From Tolypocladium sp. Sup5 PDA-1 (Eukaryota; Ascomycota; Sordariomycetes; Hypocreales; Ophiocordycipitaceae): a stretch of 64,000 nt of DNA. The stretch spans positions 372,001 to 436,000 of the forward strand of contig JPHH03000016.1 of the NCBI GenBank assembly GCA_000750105.3. The letters run 5' to 3'. This document shows, piece after piece, positions 20,640-32,302 of the stretch. The translations under genes and the position numbers were made by a program. Position 1 is the first letter of the stretch; each line of letters begins with the position of its first letter. The notes beneath the pieces were generated by a model that was not told the origin of the DNA, searched no databases, and saw nothing but the letters and a program-made list of their open reading frames with translations.

Positions 20640-21453
20640 CTTACTTTGTGGCATGGGGAGGGCGGAGGTCTCAACAAAGAAGAGGACACTCGGGAGTTGG
20701 CCGGGGCCTATTCCGCATACACGTATGACAAGTTGACCGTATACATACATACATGCTGGACAACCAGCTTGCAATTTTGTTCGAGTGCTCTGTGTTACAT
20801 CTCCCACGTTAGCAGACGGCGGTCGATGTTATGTTGAAACAGGCTACTCGACACCTACACCAGAAACTCGTTTGCAGCACAATACCACTATGGATTCCGT
20901 GGGAAGCTGGGGTTGTCTGAAATGGCCTCGACGACATGACGAGACAAACAGACGAGTTTTTCTACCCCCTTTCGAAGGCGACAATTGACCCGTGCGCACT
21001 GCTTCCTCAGGCACCATTTCGATACGTCTTGAATGAGACACTGTAATCCGTACCCGGCGCGTGTGTCCGCCGTTGCGCAAAGTTCAGGTACCCGCGACAG
21101 AGATGCATGTTCAAAACGGTTAAAGCCGTCGTGCTCATGGTTTGGATGCAGCAGTGCTTCTTCCGTTTCTTCCTTTCCCATCAGTTCAGCAACAACTCCC
21201 TGCCCTGGCCCAGTTAACGTGTTGTTGTACGAAGTACTCCGTAGTTGAGGGCAAAGGTACCTCGAGTGAGGTATGTGCTAATTTCACGCTGAGTCACTCG
21301 GCGTGCCACCTAAGGCATCAGCCAACGGGTGACGTCCCCCTTATGTAATTCTCCGATCAGATCCATCCCACTTGGCATACTGTATGCCGACTTGGCACCA
21401 GGCCAAGCTCCACCAAACAACAAATCCCATTTACACCTCCATCCAGCCAAGCC
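20640..21453. other. Intergenic, transporter promoter region
   Basis: Nothing recognised besides short frames. It must hold the 3' region of the UstYa-type gene and the promoter of the ABC transporter. Confidence 0.4.
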
Positions 21454-24400
21454 ATGCCGTGGAGAGCAGCAGCAATGGCAATGGCAACGGCAGCGGCCCA
21501 CGGATGCCCTCCGCAAGCCGACGACCTGTTCGGGCCCGTCGTCGACCGACATTGCCGCGGCGGGTTCGACTTCACTCTGCTGTTTGAACAGACTGTGCTG
21601 TCCATGATTCCAGCAGCCGCCATAATCGTCGCGTTTCCCCTGAGAGTCGCCTACCTCGCGACGTCGCGCCCGAAAGCGCTGCTCGGGCCTGCGCGATTCC
21701 AGAAACTGGTACGAAGGGGCCACGAGTGCATAGGTGATTGAATCAATGGATGTCGCTGATTTGGTTCCTGCAGGCCGCCGCAATTGTCTTGCTCGTCCTG
21801 CAGCTCGACCTGCTCGTCCTATGGTCCCGCGCTGACACGGGCCGCACGAGGGCGTCGCTGCCTTCGGCCGTCCTCAACGCCATAGTCGCCGTCCAGCTGG
21901 TGGTGCTGTCGTGGATGGAAGACGGCCGGTCAATTCGTCCTTCGTCCATGTTGAGCACTTATCTCCTCGCCAGTTTCGTCTTGGATCTCGCCCAAGCTCG
22001 GACACTATGGCTCCGGCACCTCAACACGCCCATTGCCGCGGCATTCACGGCTAGTGTTGTCGTCAAAGCAGTCATGCTGCCGCTCGAGAGCCGCGACAAG
22101 ACCAGGTATCTCAAGCAGGCGTATGCTGACCTTCCGCCCGAGTCCACCAGCGGCATCATCAATCGCAGCCTCCTCTGGTGGATGAATGACCTTTTCCGCA
22201 AGGGCCTCCGCTCTGCTCTTACGCTTGACAATCTATACCCATTGGACGCTCAGCTGGCCTCGGCCACCCTGAGCGTCAGGATCCAACATGCCTGGGCGCA
22301 GCGCCGTGAACCCGAACGCCGGTTTGAGTTCCCCCTGGCGGCTTGGAGGGCGCTGCGGTGGCACATTTTGTCTGCCGTCATCCCACGCCTATTCCTGATA
22401 GCCTTCACCTTTGCACAGCCCTTCCTGATTTCCCGCGTCTTGGAGCTGTTGACCGAGCCTGACAACCATTCTGCCCGCAACACAGGATACGCTCTTATCC
22501 TTGCAGCAGCCCTAATCTACCTGGGAATATCGTTTTCCACTCTTCACTACAACCACAATGTCTATCGATTCATGACCATGTTCCGTGGAGCAAGCGTCGC
22601 CTTGATATTCAACCACATGCTCACACTTCCCCTCGGCGAATATGACGATTCGGCGGTTGTGACGTTGATGAGCACAGACGTGGACGGCATTGTCCTTTGT
22701 CTAACCAGCCTGAATGAGGTTTGGGCCCGCGTCATCGAGGTCGCCCTGGGAGTCGTGCTGCTGGCTCGGCAGCTTGGCTGGGTGTGTCTTGTGCCTATCC
22801 TCGTCGTCGTCAGTGAGTCTGCTACCACTTCGTTCCCCGCGCGGCTGGATTTCCTCCGCCGAGCTTTTTGAGACTGACGAGATAAAAGTTTCATTCTTTG
22901 GGACTGCGGAAATCTCCAGGACTATAGGCGCCCGTCAAAGGATCTGGATTGATGCGATCCAGAGGCGCATCACCATCACGGCCTCGATGCTCTCCGAGAT
23001 GAGAAGCGTCAAGATGATGGGTCTAAGCCCCGTCTTGTCTATCATCGTTCAGGACCAACGAGTCCAAGAGACTCATCGCATGGCAGGGGCTAGATGGAGC
23101 ATTGTCTGGCAGAACGTTGTACAGAACTTGCCCTGGGCGCTCGCACCGGCGCTTACATTCATCATCTACGTCGCGCAAGCCACGGCACGGGGGCAGTCCT
23201 CTATAGACGTTACCCAGGCCTTTACCAGCTTGTCCATCATCACCTTACTTACGGACCCTGTTGCCAAGCTTCTAAGTGCCATACCATCCACCGCCGCCAG
23301 CTTGGGATGTTTCGACCGGATCCAGGATTTTCTGGTCACCTCTCCAAGGGTCGATCCTCGCGTCATTGCGCCATCAGAGAGCGCGACTTCCACGACGCAA
23401 GCTCAGGATTCTGCTGCCATCTCCGCCCAAGGCTTGTCGCTCCGCCCAGCGCCTACAGCGGAACCGATTTTGGCTGATATCAGCTTCACCATTCCACACG
23501 GGTCACTGACCATGGTCATAGGCCCAGTTGGGTCCGGCAAGACGACTCTGCTCAAGGCGATACTAGGAGAGATCGCAGGCGAAGACGGCCGATCAATTAG
23601 CGTTGCGAGCACCCAGATTGCACTTTGTGTTCAGGTACCCTGGCTTCCCAACACCACTATTCGCCAGGCCATATCTGGCTACCTGGAAGACGACCTCAAT
23701 CTGGATGAGGGTTGGTATCGCCAATGTTTGTACGCATGCGCACTGGACTACGATCTCAGCCGCCTACCAAATGGTGACGAGACTCAGGTCGGCAGCGCAA
23801 GCACGGTGCTCAGCGGCGGCCAGAGAGCGCGGGTTGCCTTGGCTCGTGCTGTCTATGCCCGGGCTGACATTATCCTGCTAGATGACATATTGGGCGCTTT
23901 AGACACCAATACGCAGGCGACTATCGTGTCACGCCTGCTTGGTGAGGCAGGCTTGCTCAGAAAGCTAAACATGACCGTTGTGCTCGCCACACACGCAAGT
24001 CAGTTCCATAACCGAGCATCCTCTGTCGCTTCGACATGGCTAATTTGTTATCAGCCGAGTATCTCAAATACGCCGACAAGACTCTCATCGTTGCCAATGG
24101 ACAAGTCCGAGACGGTGGCAGAGGCGATGAAGCAATCAGCAAAGAGTTGATCGATGCCCTCAAATCGTCCGATAGTTCCAAATCGGAGCCCGGGAGCGAG
24201 GTCAAAGAGCCTGACGTGACAAGCAAGGCAGCTCAAATCTCAGAAGCCAATGAGTTAAACGACATGAGCAATCCAACCAGCGACTTGGACGTCTATCGCT
24301 ATTATCTCAAGTCTGTTGGCTGGCCCAAGATGGCGCTCTTCGTCGCGTTTGTTCTCATGGACGTCTTTTGCAGTAGCTTCAGTAGTAAGTCGTCTATTCC

Positions 24401-26399
24401 CTTTGTGACGCGGGTGGGTCGCGGCTGACAAGCTCAAAGACATCTGGCTCAAGTGGTGGGCCGAGATTGATGGGGGCCAGATTGCACTCTACATGAGTGT
24501 GTATCTCTGCTTGGCGGTGTTGACGTCTGTTGGGACGGGCGGATATGTCTGGTAAGCCATGATTGCCCCCCGCTACCAAGGTCAACAATAGTATGACGCC
24601 GAGCCAACATGTCGTTCTAGGTCGATACTTATCCTCATCTCTCCGTACACTGCACGCAAATTTCATGCAGTGCTGCTGAGAGTTGTCATGAGGTACGTCG
24701 GATTAACCATCTTCGGTCCATCTCGCCGTCTGACCATATGTTAGGGCACCTCAGTCGTTTTTCTCTGCCACTGACAGTGGCTCTATCCTGAACCGGTTCA
24801 GTCAAGACATGACTATCATCGAAGGACAGTTGCCCATCGGCGTTCTTATTGCCGTATCGAGTATGTAAAGTTTCGACGAGGCAAGCAACAAAACCCTAAC
24901 GTAACTACAGACCTGTTCTCGTCCATCGCAGCGGCAGCCCTAGTCACGACCGGCTCGGTTTACATGGTTGCTAGCGTCCCATTCCTCGTCTTGGTTATCT
25001 GGGCGCTTCAGCATGTATACCTCCGCACCTCTCGACAGCTGCGGCTACTCGATCTCGAGAGTAAAAGTCCGTTGTTCTCAAACTTTTTGGAAACCGTCGG
25101 CGGCCTCGGTACTATTAGGGCGTTCGGATGGCAATCGCGATTCAGGGCTAAAAACGAGCGGCTACTCGACCAATCTCAACAGCCTCAATACCTTTTGTAC
25201 TGTAGCCAGAGATGGCTAAACCTCGTTTTGGACCTTATTGCCGGGGCCCAGGCTGTCCTCGTCGTGGGCCTCGCTGTTGGGCTTCGGCGTTCCACCAGCC
25301 CGGGTCTTCTTGGCGTCTCATTGAACAGCATTCTATGTAAGTACTAATTCGTTTGGGCGGCGCGGTGGCTACGATGTGGTTGGCTAACGAAACTGCTTCA
25401 GCCTTCAGCGGCTCCCTTTCGTCGCTCGTATCGGGCTGGACGATGCTCGAAACCTCACTCGGTTCGATTTCAAGGTTGATGAGTTTTGAGGCAACCGTCA
25501 AGCCTGAGGATAAAAGCGGAGAGACGTACCAACCACCACCGAGCTGGCCGGAACGCGGCGCGATAGAGTTTCGCAATGTCACAGCCGTCCACACGTGGGT
25601 GACCATGACTCCCCAATTGGTGTCTCAAGTTGTACTAACAGTCGACGTTAGTCCCGGTGCTGTGGGCATACGCGAAGTGAGTTTTCAAGCAAAACCTGGG
25701 CAGAAGATAGGCATTTGTGGCCGCACGGGAAGGTCAGTCAATTTCTCCTGCAGGTTGACGTTTGCAAGACGTTGCAAAGTAGCTGACACGCCGGGCAGCG
25801 GCAAGAGCTCACTGGTGGCTACCATCGTTCGGCTCCTAGAGATGGACTCGGGCACGATCTTTATTGACGACATAGACATTGCCACGGTGCCGCGTGAGAC
25901 CATCCGCCAGCGCCTCGTCAGTCTTCCACAAGATCCCCTGATTCTCGCCGGCAGCGTGCGACTCAACGTAGACCCGGAAGAGCGAGGCACAGACGAAGCC
26001 GTAGCAACCGCACTGGAGCGCGTCGGTCTCGGCGACCTGGCACAGTCACGGGGCATCATGGCCGATATCACGGCGACGTCGCTGTCGCGGGGCCAGCAGC
26101 AGCTGCTCGCACTGGCACGGGCAGTCGTGAAGAAGCAAACTTGTGGCAGCACGATCCTGCTTCTAGACGAGGCGACGAGCAATGTGGACGCGGACACAGA
26201 CGCGGTGCTACAGCGTATCCTACGCGAAGACTTTGTCGGGTGCACGAGAGTCACCGTGGCGCACCGCATCGACACAATCATGGACTCAGACATTATCGTT
26301 GTTATGGATTCGGGAAGTATCGTTGAAGTCGGCGCACCAGGGGACTTGATCGACAAGGAGGGCGGGTGGTTCGCCGAGCTGGCCAAGGCCAAGGATTGA
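21454..26399 (+). CDS. ABCC (MRP-type) transporter
   Basis: Eleven exons (21454-21708, 21774-22812, 22889-23998, 24055-24384, 24440-24551, 24621-24692, 24745-24860, 24911-25336, 25402-25594, 25652-25732, 25799-26399) all join in phase to 1444 residues. Order: an N-terminal membrane region, TMD1, NBD1 with Walker A GPVGSGKTT (about 643), signature LSGGQ (739) and Walker B IILLDD, then TMD2 and NBD2 with Walker A GRTGSGKSS (about 1241-1249, split by the last intron), signature LSRGQ (1340) and TILLLDEATSNVD. Full-length ABCC exporters of this type pump conjugates and natural products across the plasma or vacuolar membrane. Next to UstYa-type genes, export or self-protection for the peptide product is the natural inference. 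NBD1 ends in ILGALD without the usual catalytic Glu (LLDD), a feature common in fungal ABCC NBD1, so NBD2 is likely the main ATPase site. Confidence 0.88.
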
Positions 26400-26757
26400 G
26401 GTGCTCCGGATGGAGTTGAAGTTGGTGATTGATATTCGACAATCTTCCGCCTTAGATTCATATACTTGCTATGGTTCGGGGATAGATCTCATATCGAGGC
26501 CTGCAAATATCGAATTTTTTGTTCTCTCGCTCATGTACTGAGTCTGGCAACATTCTGTCTGAACAGGTCGATTATGCCCGTCTCCCTGTCCATACGTAAG
26601 TCACAGGCCTGCATACGAATGAACCGGCAGCGCCCTCCAAACTTGATCTTGGATGCGAGTGAGCTAGTATGCCCTCGAACTCGTGTTCTATGTTCAGCCA
26701 AGCCAAGGTCAAGCGCCAGCGCAAGCACTCTCTCGATCGCAGGGAGCAAACAACTCT

Positions 26758-28438
26758 TTAAAGAGACGATGCAGGAGTATCCCCAACGGGAGATGCAACC
26801 ATGAGGTCGAGAAGAGAGACAACAACTTCGCCAGCGGCGAGCGCAGTGGTCTGACTAGTTGTATCATAGACTGGAGCAACCTCCACCACGTCGGCGCCAA
26901 CTACATTAAGGCCATCCAGCCCGTGTAGAATAGCGAGAAGCTCCCGCGTAGACCAACCACCCGGTTCTGGAGTGCCAGTTGCTAAAGACCCAGTTAGACG
27001 GGATTTCATTTCAGGTGCGAGGTTTTGGAGTAGGTCTATACCAGGAGCGAAGGCAGGGTCCAAAACATCTATATCGACAGTGACGTAGATGTTGCTATCG
27101 CCAACGCGTTGGCGGATCTTGTCGATAACACCCGGGATACCTATCGTGTCTATCTCGCGAGCGTTGACTGTTGCAAACCCACAACGCCTGTCGTTTGTCA
27201 TATCATGATGGAAATGGTTGGGCGCGCGGAGCCCGGCGTGGATTGAAGTATCGAGAATCAGGCCCTACCGTTTCAACAGCTTTAGTCCAACTCCTTCCGT
27301 ATCTATAAAAGGGGGGCATACCTCTTCATGAGCAAAGTATAAAAATGTACCGTGATCTAGTTTTCTATGCTATAGTTAGTCGACAGGCTGGAACTCTAAA
27401 ACCAACACGCGAATCTGCTGCTGCAGCTTCACTGCCGAGTTGAGTACGACAACGAGGCGAACCGATGTCCCTCAAAGGGTATGCTTACGCGTATTCCGAG
27501 ACTGCACCTTCAGTGTCCCAGGTATCTGATACAAAGGTACACATCAGTCGGTAGTTGGGGCGAAAGCTGCCAGCGTCTTAGCACTCACCGATATGGCTGT
27601 CGAAATGAACGACGGAAACCTTTCCCCACCGCTGTCGGACGGAGCGCAGGGCAGAGAGCGTCGTGCTATGGTCGCCGCCAAGCATCAAGATACGCGGGAA
27701 GGGCGATCGGTGGGGGTTAGCCGCGCTCCGTTGGGAGACAAGCTCGTGGGCTCGGTCGAGCGTTCTAAGGGCGACTTGTTTGTCTAGCGGCGACATACGG
27801 ACGTCCCCGCAGTCTACCACCTTGGCCCAGTCGCGGAAAGGATCACGCCCTTGAACCACATTAGCAGACAAGTAGGACATAGTCTGGCCAAACTAACCGG
27901 TGAAGACGCTATAACCATATGACTTGATTAAACTTGCAGATCTAATGCTAGACGGGCCGTACCGCGCTCCGGGCCGAACTGTGACACTCTGAAACCCCAG
28001 GGACGAGTTAGCAAAGTATAGGTTGCATACGCAGCAGCTTCAAATGTAAGGTATATGGATGTGGACTTTGGACAGCATCCCTGAGCAGTGACAGAAGGCC
28101 AGGCACGTAAATAAAGGCGGAGGGGAGGGTTGGGCTCAACAGACAATGTCATGGGGAGCGCCAAGGATAGCAATATCGTATCTACTGCTATTGTCGCTCT
28201 TGTCATCCTTTGTAAAGCAGTTTACATACGGCAAACGGCCGAAAGTGTTGAATGTTTGGAAAGCGCCCGCCAGCATAGCGTCATCTTCAAATTTAGCGGT
28301 GGCTGCTGCCGGATGGGCAGCTGCGGACTCAACGGGATACTGGAGGCGCTGCTGGTCGTCGCCGTGGCCCGCCGCGACAGTTGGAAAGCTCCAATGGAGC
28401 GACAGCCCCAGCAAGTATAAAAACGACCAGCCGTGCAT
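26758..28438 (-). CDS. Secreted ureohydrolase (agmatinase/arginase family)
   Basis: Seven exons (28145-28438, 27898-27988, 27589-27849, 27489-27525, 27322-27364, 27042-27264, 26758-26981) join in phase to 390 residues. The N-terminus is a signal peptide (MHGWSFLYLLGLSLHWSFPTVA). The enzyme domain has AILGAPHD, VTVRPGARYGP, VVDCGD, LMLGGDHSTT (Asp188, His189), VVHFDSHIDTWD (Asp212, His214, Asp216), DHGTF, VDIDVLDPAFAP and TPEPGGW, so all binuclear manganese ligands of ureohydrolases are present. The family hydrolyses a guanidino group to urea plus an amine. Agmatine is the usual annotation, but substrate is not fixed by these motifs. Secretion places it in the compartment where the RiPP precursor is processed, and each core repeat contains an Arg. 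It is convergent with the ABC transporter with a 358 bp gap, no gene between them. Confidence 0.85.
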
Positions 28439-29178
28439 TTCAGAAGGGAGCTGCGGTGAGTGGCCTCTGATTGGTCTTGGTAGTGATGTCGAATCGGTGG
28501 CTCAGGCGGGTAGGAGGAGTATAAAGTGTTGGCCTTGATAAATCAGCCTCACCAGTCTCGGGAGGATTAGAAAAGTATTGGAAATTGTCGACTGCCCCTC
28601 GCATATGCAATGAGCCTTGGTGTCACGGAGGGTGACCGAAACAAGTCTCAGAGAAGCAGCTCTAGACTCGAAGATCGGCGGAACATGGCGTCCTTCCCCA
28701 CCGCGATCTCGGCCCGCACTGACCCCACGCGGGAACTTACGAGCTCGGCAGACATGCATGTTCCACATGAGGCGCGACAAGTCAAGGCTGTTTCAGTGTT
28801 TACCCCACCGTTTGCGGCCGATGTGTCGAACCAGCGTTCTAGGGAGCCACAGTAGAGAATCCCTTCCCGAGTTTGGTTTGCATTGCAGCGTGGCTGCAGC
28901 TGGTGCATGACGGAAGTGTTCGTCGTAGACGGTATTATTCGGTCCTCCTCCCGACCATGAGTTATGTGACTCTTCGGGAGAAGGGCCTCTACAATTGGTA
29001 GCACCTGCGTAAGATTCCTTCCATTTCCAAATGCACCGTAAAGTGTGTGCAGACGTTCAATTGCTCTGCGTCGAGCCAAGACGACTATAGCAAATAAGCT
29101 CGCTCTTCACTGCGATTTGCCCCAATCTGCTCCAAGAGATTTGATTCCCTGGAGTCGGCCGACGTTTGAGACGCAGCC
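28439..29178. other. Intergenic; a cysteine-rich frame of doubtful status
   Basis: The minus-strand frame at 28648-29079 contains a short cysteine-rich stretch ending TCRASCGTCMSAEL directly before a GTAAGT donor, loosely like a ShK-type ending. I could not build a gene around it. The remainder must contain the promoters of the ureohydrolase and the Ytp1-like gene, which are divergent. Confidence 0.3.
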
Positions 29179-30787
29179 ATGATCGTCAGTCGAGTGCCGG
29201 GGGCTGCGACGCTTTCCTTTCTCTGCATCGGGGCGTTTGCAGAGACGGCCATGGCTCACGATCACCATGACGGCAACAGCAAGATTGCCGAGGGAGACAC
29301 CGTGTCTAAGGAGCCAATCGTTAGTGACCAACTACATACCCCGTACGCGGCGGTGCGATGGGGTACACCGTACGCTGACAGAAGACGCCAGGACACGGTA
29401 CTGTGGATTCACATTTTTATCCAGATATTTGCCTACGGCGTCGTCTTCCCCATCGGAATGGTCTTTGGTGTAAGAACTAACCAACGGCGTTGATTTCCAT
29501 TCAATAGATATCCCAGCTAACTGCTGCCCAGCTTACCAAGTCTCGATGGCACGTCCCCACACAGATATTCGGCTCTATCTTGGCGGTTCTGGGCTTCTTG
29601 CTCGGCCACGCGCACGGTGGTCGCGAGTTTATCGGTCGCAACGTCCACTCTGCCTTTGCTGATATACTACAGCTGCTCCTAATCGTCCAGGTTCTATTGG
29701 GGCTATACCTTAAGGGCCATTGGGAGAAGGGCTTAAATGGCAAGATTCGGACGCTTATTCGGCCGTGCCACTCTATAATTGGAAAGGCGATGCCCGTCTT
29801 ATCGTGGACCCAGATGGTATTTGGCGGTATTACTTCTCTCGGCTTCTGTCAAGGCGACCACCTAGGCCAGTGCTTCACGCACTTTGTTATCGGTAGCGCA
29901 TTAATCGCCTACGGTATCCTCTCTACCATTATACTCCTTGCCGGCCAAGCCTGGATGTGGCGCTGCGGGCGGTCCCAGGAATTCTTCGACAGCCTCGTCA
30001 TTGCCGCTTGGGGCTGCATTAATATGTTGGGTGGGCATCGATGGGGTACGACCCTGGCTAAAGACGACTGGCAGCACATTGCCATGGGCATGATGTGGCT
30101 GTGTGCTGGCATGGCTGGCTTATGGCTAAGTACATGTACGCATCGCGATCCAAACCCAAAGCACAACGTCATCCCCGGTCTTGCTATACTTATAACTGGC
30201 TGGGCTATGTCGGCATACCCGCAAGAGCTGATGGTTAGCTCTATGGCGTATAATGCGTTTGGCAAGACCCTGATGGGGGCTGGGTTGGCCCGTATAATTG
30301 AAACCACCTTTGTCTTAAAGGATACCCAGTCCGTCTCGCGGGATGGCTCTTGGAATAGTTTCCAGTTCCTTCCCGTGTTGGTAAGTTTCCAACTAAGTAG
30401 TGATGATACATAGTTACTGACAACACCTAGCTTTTGCATATCGCTGGTTTCCTCTTTCTGGGATCGACGGAAGAGCAGATGGCCCTCATCTCCAACTCCG
30501 ATCTCGAAGGTGTTTCGTATATCCTCCTCCTATGCTCGCTCGCCTTCCTCGTCTTCCTGTTCTCCAACATGGTTATTTACCTCCACGACCGTCTTGCAAG
30601 GGCTGCCATCGACACCAACAAGGGGCATGGCCAGACAAATGGCCACACTGCCGAGGAGGGCCAGGTCCATGTTGCCGAGGATTTTGATCTGGATTCCCTG
30701 GTGGATGATGAAGGTCCTGAAAGTCGACAAATGCTGCGGAGGAGCGAGGACCGGTCGCCTCGACTCGCCGAGCACACTTGGAAATAA
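29179..30787 (+). CDS. Ytp1-like multi-span membrane protein
   Basis: Three exons (29179-29469, 29532-30380, 30431-30787) give 498 residues. A signal-like N-terminus is followed by a His-rich loop (AHDHHDG) and many hydrophobic helices. Landmarks are VLWIHIFIQIFAYGVVFPIGMV, KSRWHVPTQIFG, GREFIGRNVHSAFADIL, RPCHSIIGKAMPVLSWTQMV, LGGHRWGT, DDWQHIAMGMMWLCAG and LHIAGFLFLGSTEEQM. This is the layout of fungal YTP1-like proteins (DUF2427 plus Ytp1 domain), which resemble cytochrome b561/ferric-reductase transmembrane folds with paired histidines; function is unknown. For intron 1 the acceptor at 29531 (branch GCTAAC) is preferred to one at 29507, which would give a 38 bp intron. Cluster membership is uncertain. 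Confidence 0.8.
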
Positions 30788-31875
30788 TAATGTGGCCTCG
30801 GTGCATTAGCGGCCTCTCAAGAGAATCCCTGCCGCGGTTAGTAGTCAGGGTATCGCATCTTAGACGATGGGGATTGTGTGCTTTGAGTAAATGTTGGCGA
30901 TCATATATATACTGCAAGACAGATCCTCGCATGTTCTTAGTGGTTGCATTATATAGTAGTAACGTTGACCCAATGTGGTGCTCTCGTGGACGCCCTCACA
31001 ATAGTCTGCCTTGTTTGCATGCAACTTTGTGATCGGCCTCATCCAGCCAAACCCCGCCCGGGACAAATTGCCATGTCGGTTATACATGCCATTCTCGAGG
31101 TCGGAAAATTCCTATTGGCTTGAAATTGGCAATTAGTTGTAGTCTTGCGCATCAATGGTGACGAGGTGGAACTACACGGACCCCATGGGCATCATATGCC
31201 ACTCTCCCCTTGCGTCGCGGAGAACAACCGCCCATGAGCAGATGCGTGGCGAGGAGCATCCTGATACTGACATGGTAACTCGAACTTTGTCTAAATCTGA
31301 AGCTCGGAAATGGAGTTAACAATGGAGTAGACTTAAGAAGTCTATACAAAAGAGGGAGAGACAACCTAGGTTTTACTAATCCATTGGTGTATTGCACGCT
31401 TGCAAATTCTATCCTATGGCTCGGCAACGACAGCTGACCCAATTTGTGTTGACCGAGATGGAGGTTGAGGCACCTGTCTCAACTGCAAATACGAAAGACT
31501 TGATACGTAGAGAGGTATATCAGATGGCATAGCGTCAGCTGTTGAGATTGACCTTAGTCCCGGAAGGCGTTATTCGGCCCGCACTGGGCAGTGGCTCAAG
31601 AATACAAGACTCTCTCTCTATGTCCATTTGCCATTGGCACAGTGGATACAATTTTTAGGTCACAGGCACACCATCACGGACGAGTTTGCAACATGAGACT
31701 TGCTCACGCGTATATTGTGTTAATGTTATACGACAGCTCCATTGTCAATGCAGAACTAGATAATCGCAAACACTTTCCACGAGCTTCTGAATGGCTCATT
31801 CACTGCCACCACAGAGATCTGCAATAAGACTGCAAGCGGCAAATATAAATGGCCGAGCTCATCTTCAGGCAGTCT
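30788..31875. other. Intergenic, no gene seen
   Basis: About 1.1 kb of lower-GC sequence with no recognisable coding content. The only frames are short and lack motifs (31152-31442, 31591-31827). Confidence 0.4.
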
Positions 31876-32302
31876 CTACACACACCAGCACTCGCGGTTG
31901 ACACTGTCGAAGAAACATGCCGCGCCATCAACAGAACACTTCAGAATGTTAGCTAGATAATAGAAGCTCCACCGACACTATACAAGGGATAAGTCGATGG
32001 CTTACGGGGCGGCCGTGGCACGAGCAGAAAGCGGTTCTGCCGTTTTGCGCTTTGTATTTGCACGCGTTGGTCTTCTTGTAGCAGTTCTAAGCGTTGCGGT
32101 AAACGGTTAACTCTTTCGTCTCGGAGTTCCAGCTAAACTTGGACTCTCACCCCTGGGTATCTAATCATGGCGGCCCTTCAAGAATAGCATTCACATCACC
32201 AGCTTCAACAGAATCAGCTACAACTGAATCCGGGGTCACTGGGATAGCCGCCGCTCCCTGGAAGGAAATCAGGGCAAGTCCAAAGAGAGAAGTGAGCTTC
32301 AT
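31876..32302 (-). pseudogene. Small secreted cysteine-rich protein, dead
   Basis: The ATG at 32302 opens a clean signal peptide (MKLTSLFGLALISFQGAAA). The same frame then runs through a propeptide-like stretch into ESKFSWNSETKELTVYRNA, CYKKTNACKYKAQNGRTAFC and SC. After a 67 bp intron (31939-32005, GTAAGC donor) it gives CSVDGAACFFDSVNRECWCV and a stop. The layout matches a fungal family of small secreted proteins with two blocks, CKYKAQnGkTa.C and C..DGnkC.FDS. Three in-frame stops (TGA, TGA, TAG) interrupt exon 1 between residue 45 and the first cysteine; TGA at CGA sites is a C-to-T change. An intron hiding the stops would have to remove SWNSETKELTVYRN, which looks coding, so I call it a pseudogene. 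Confidence 0.6.

Noticed and set aside
26982..27041. Reading through this interval as coding in the ureohydrolase (the frame is open)
   Set aside because: Splicing it out gives DIDVLDPAFAP followed by ATGTPEPGGW, the uninterrupted family sequence, and it has a GT donor and TTTAG acceptor; it is therefore treated as an intron.
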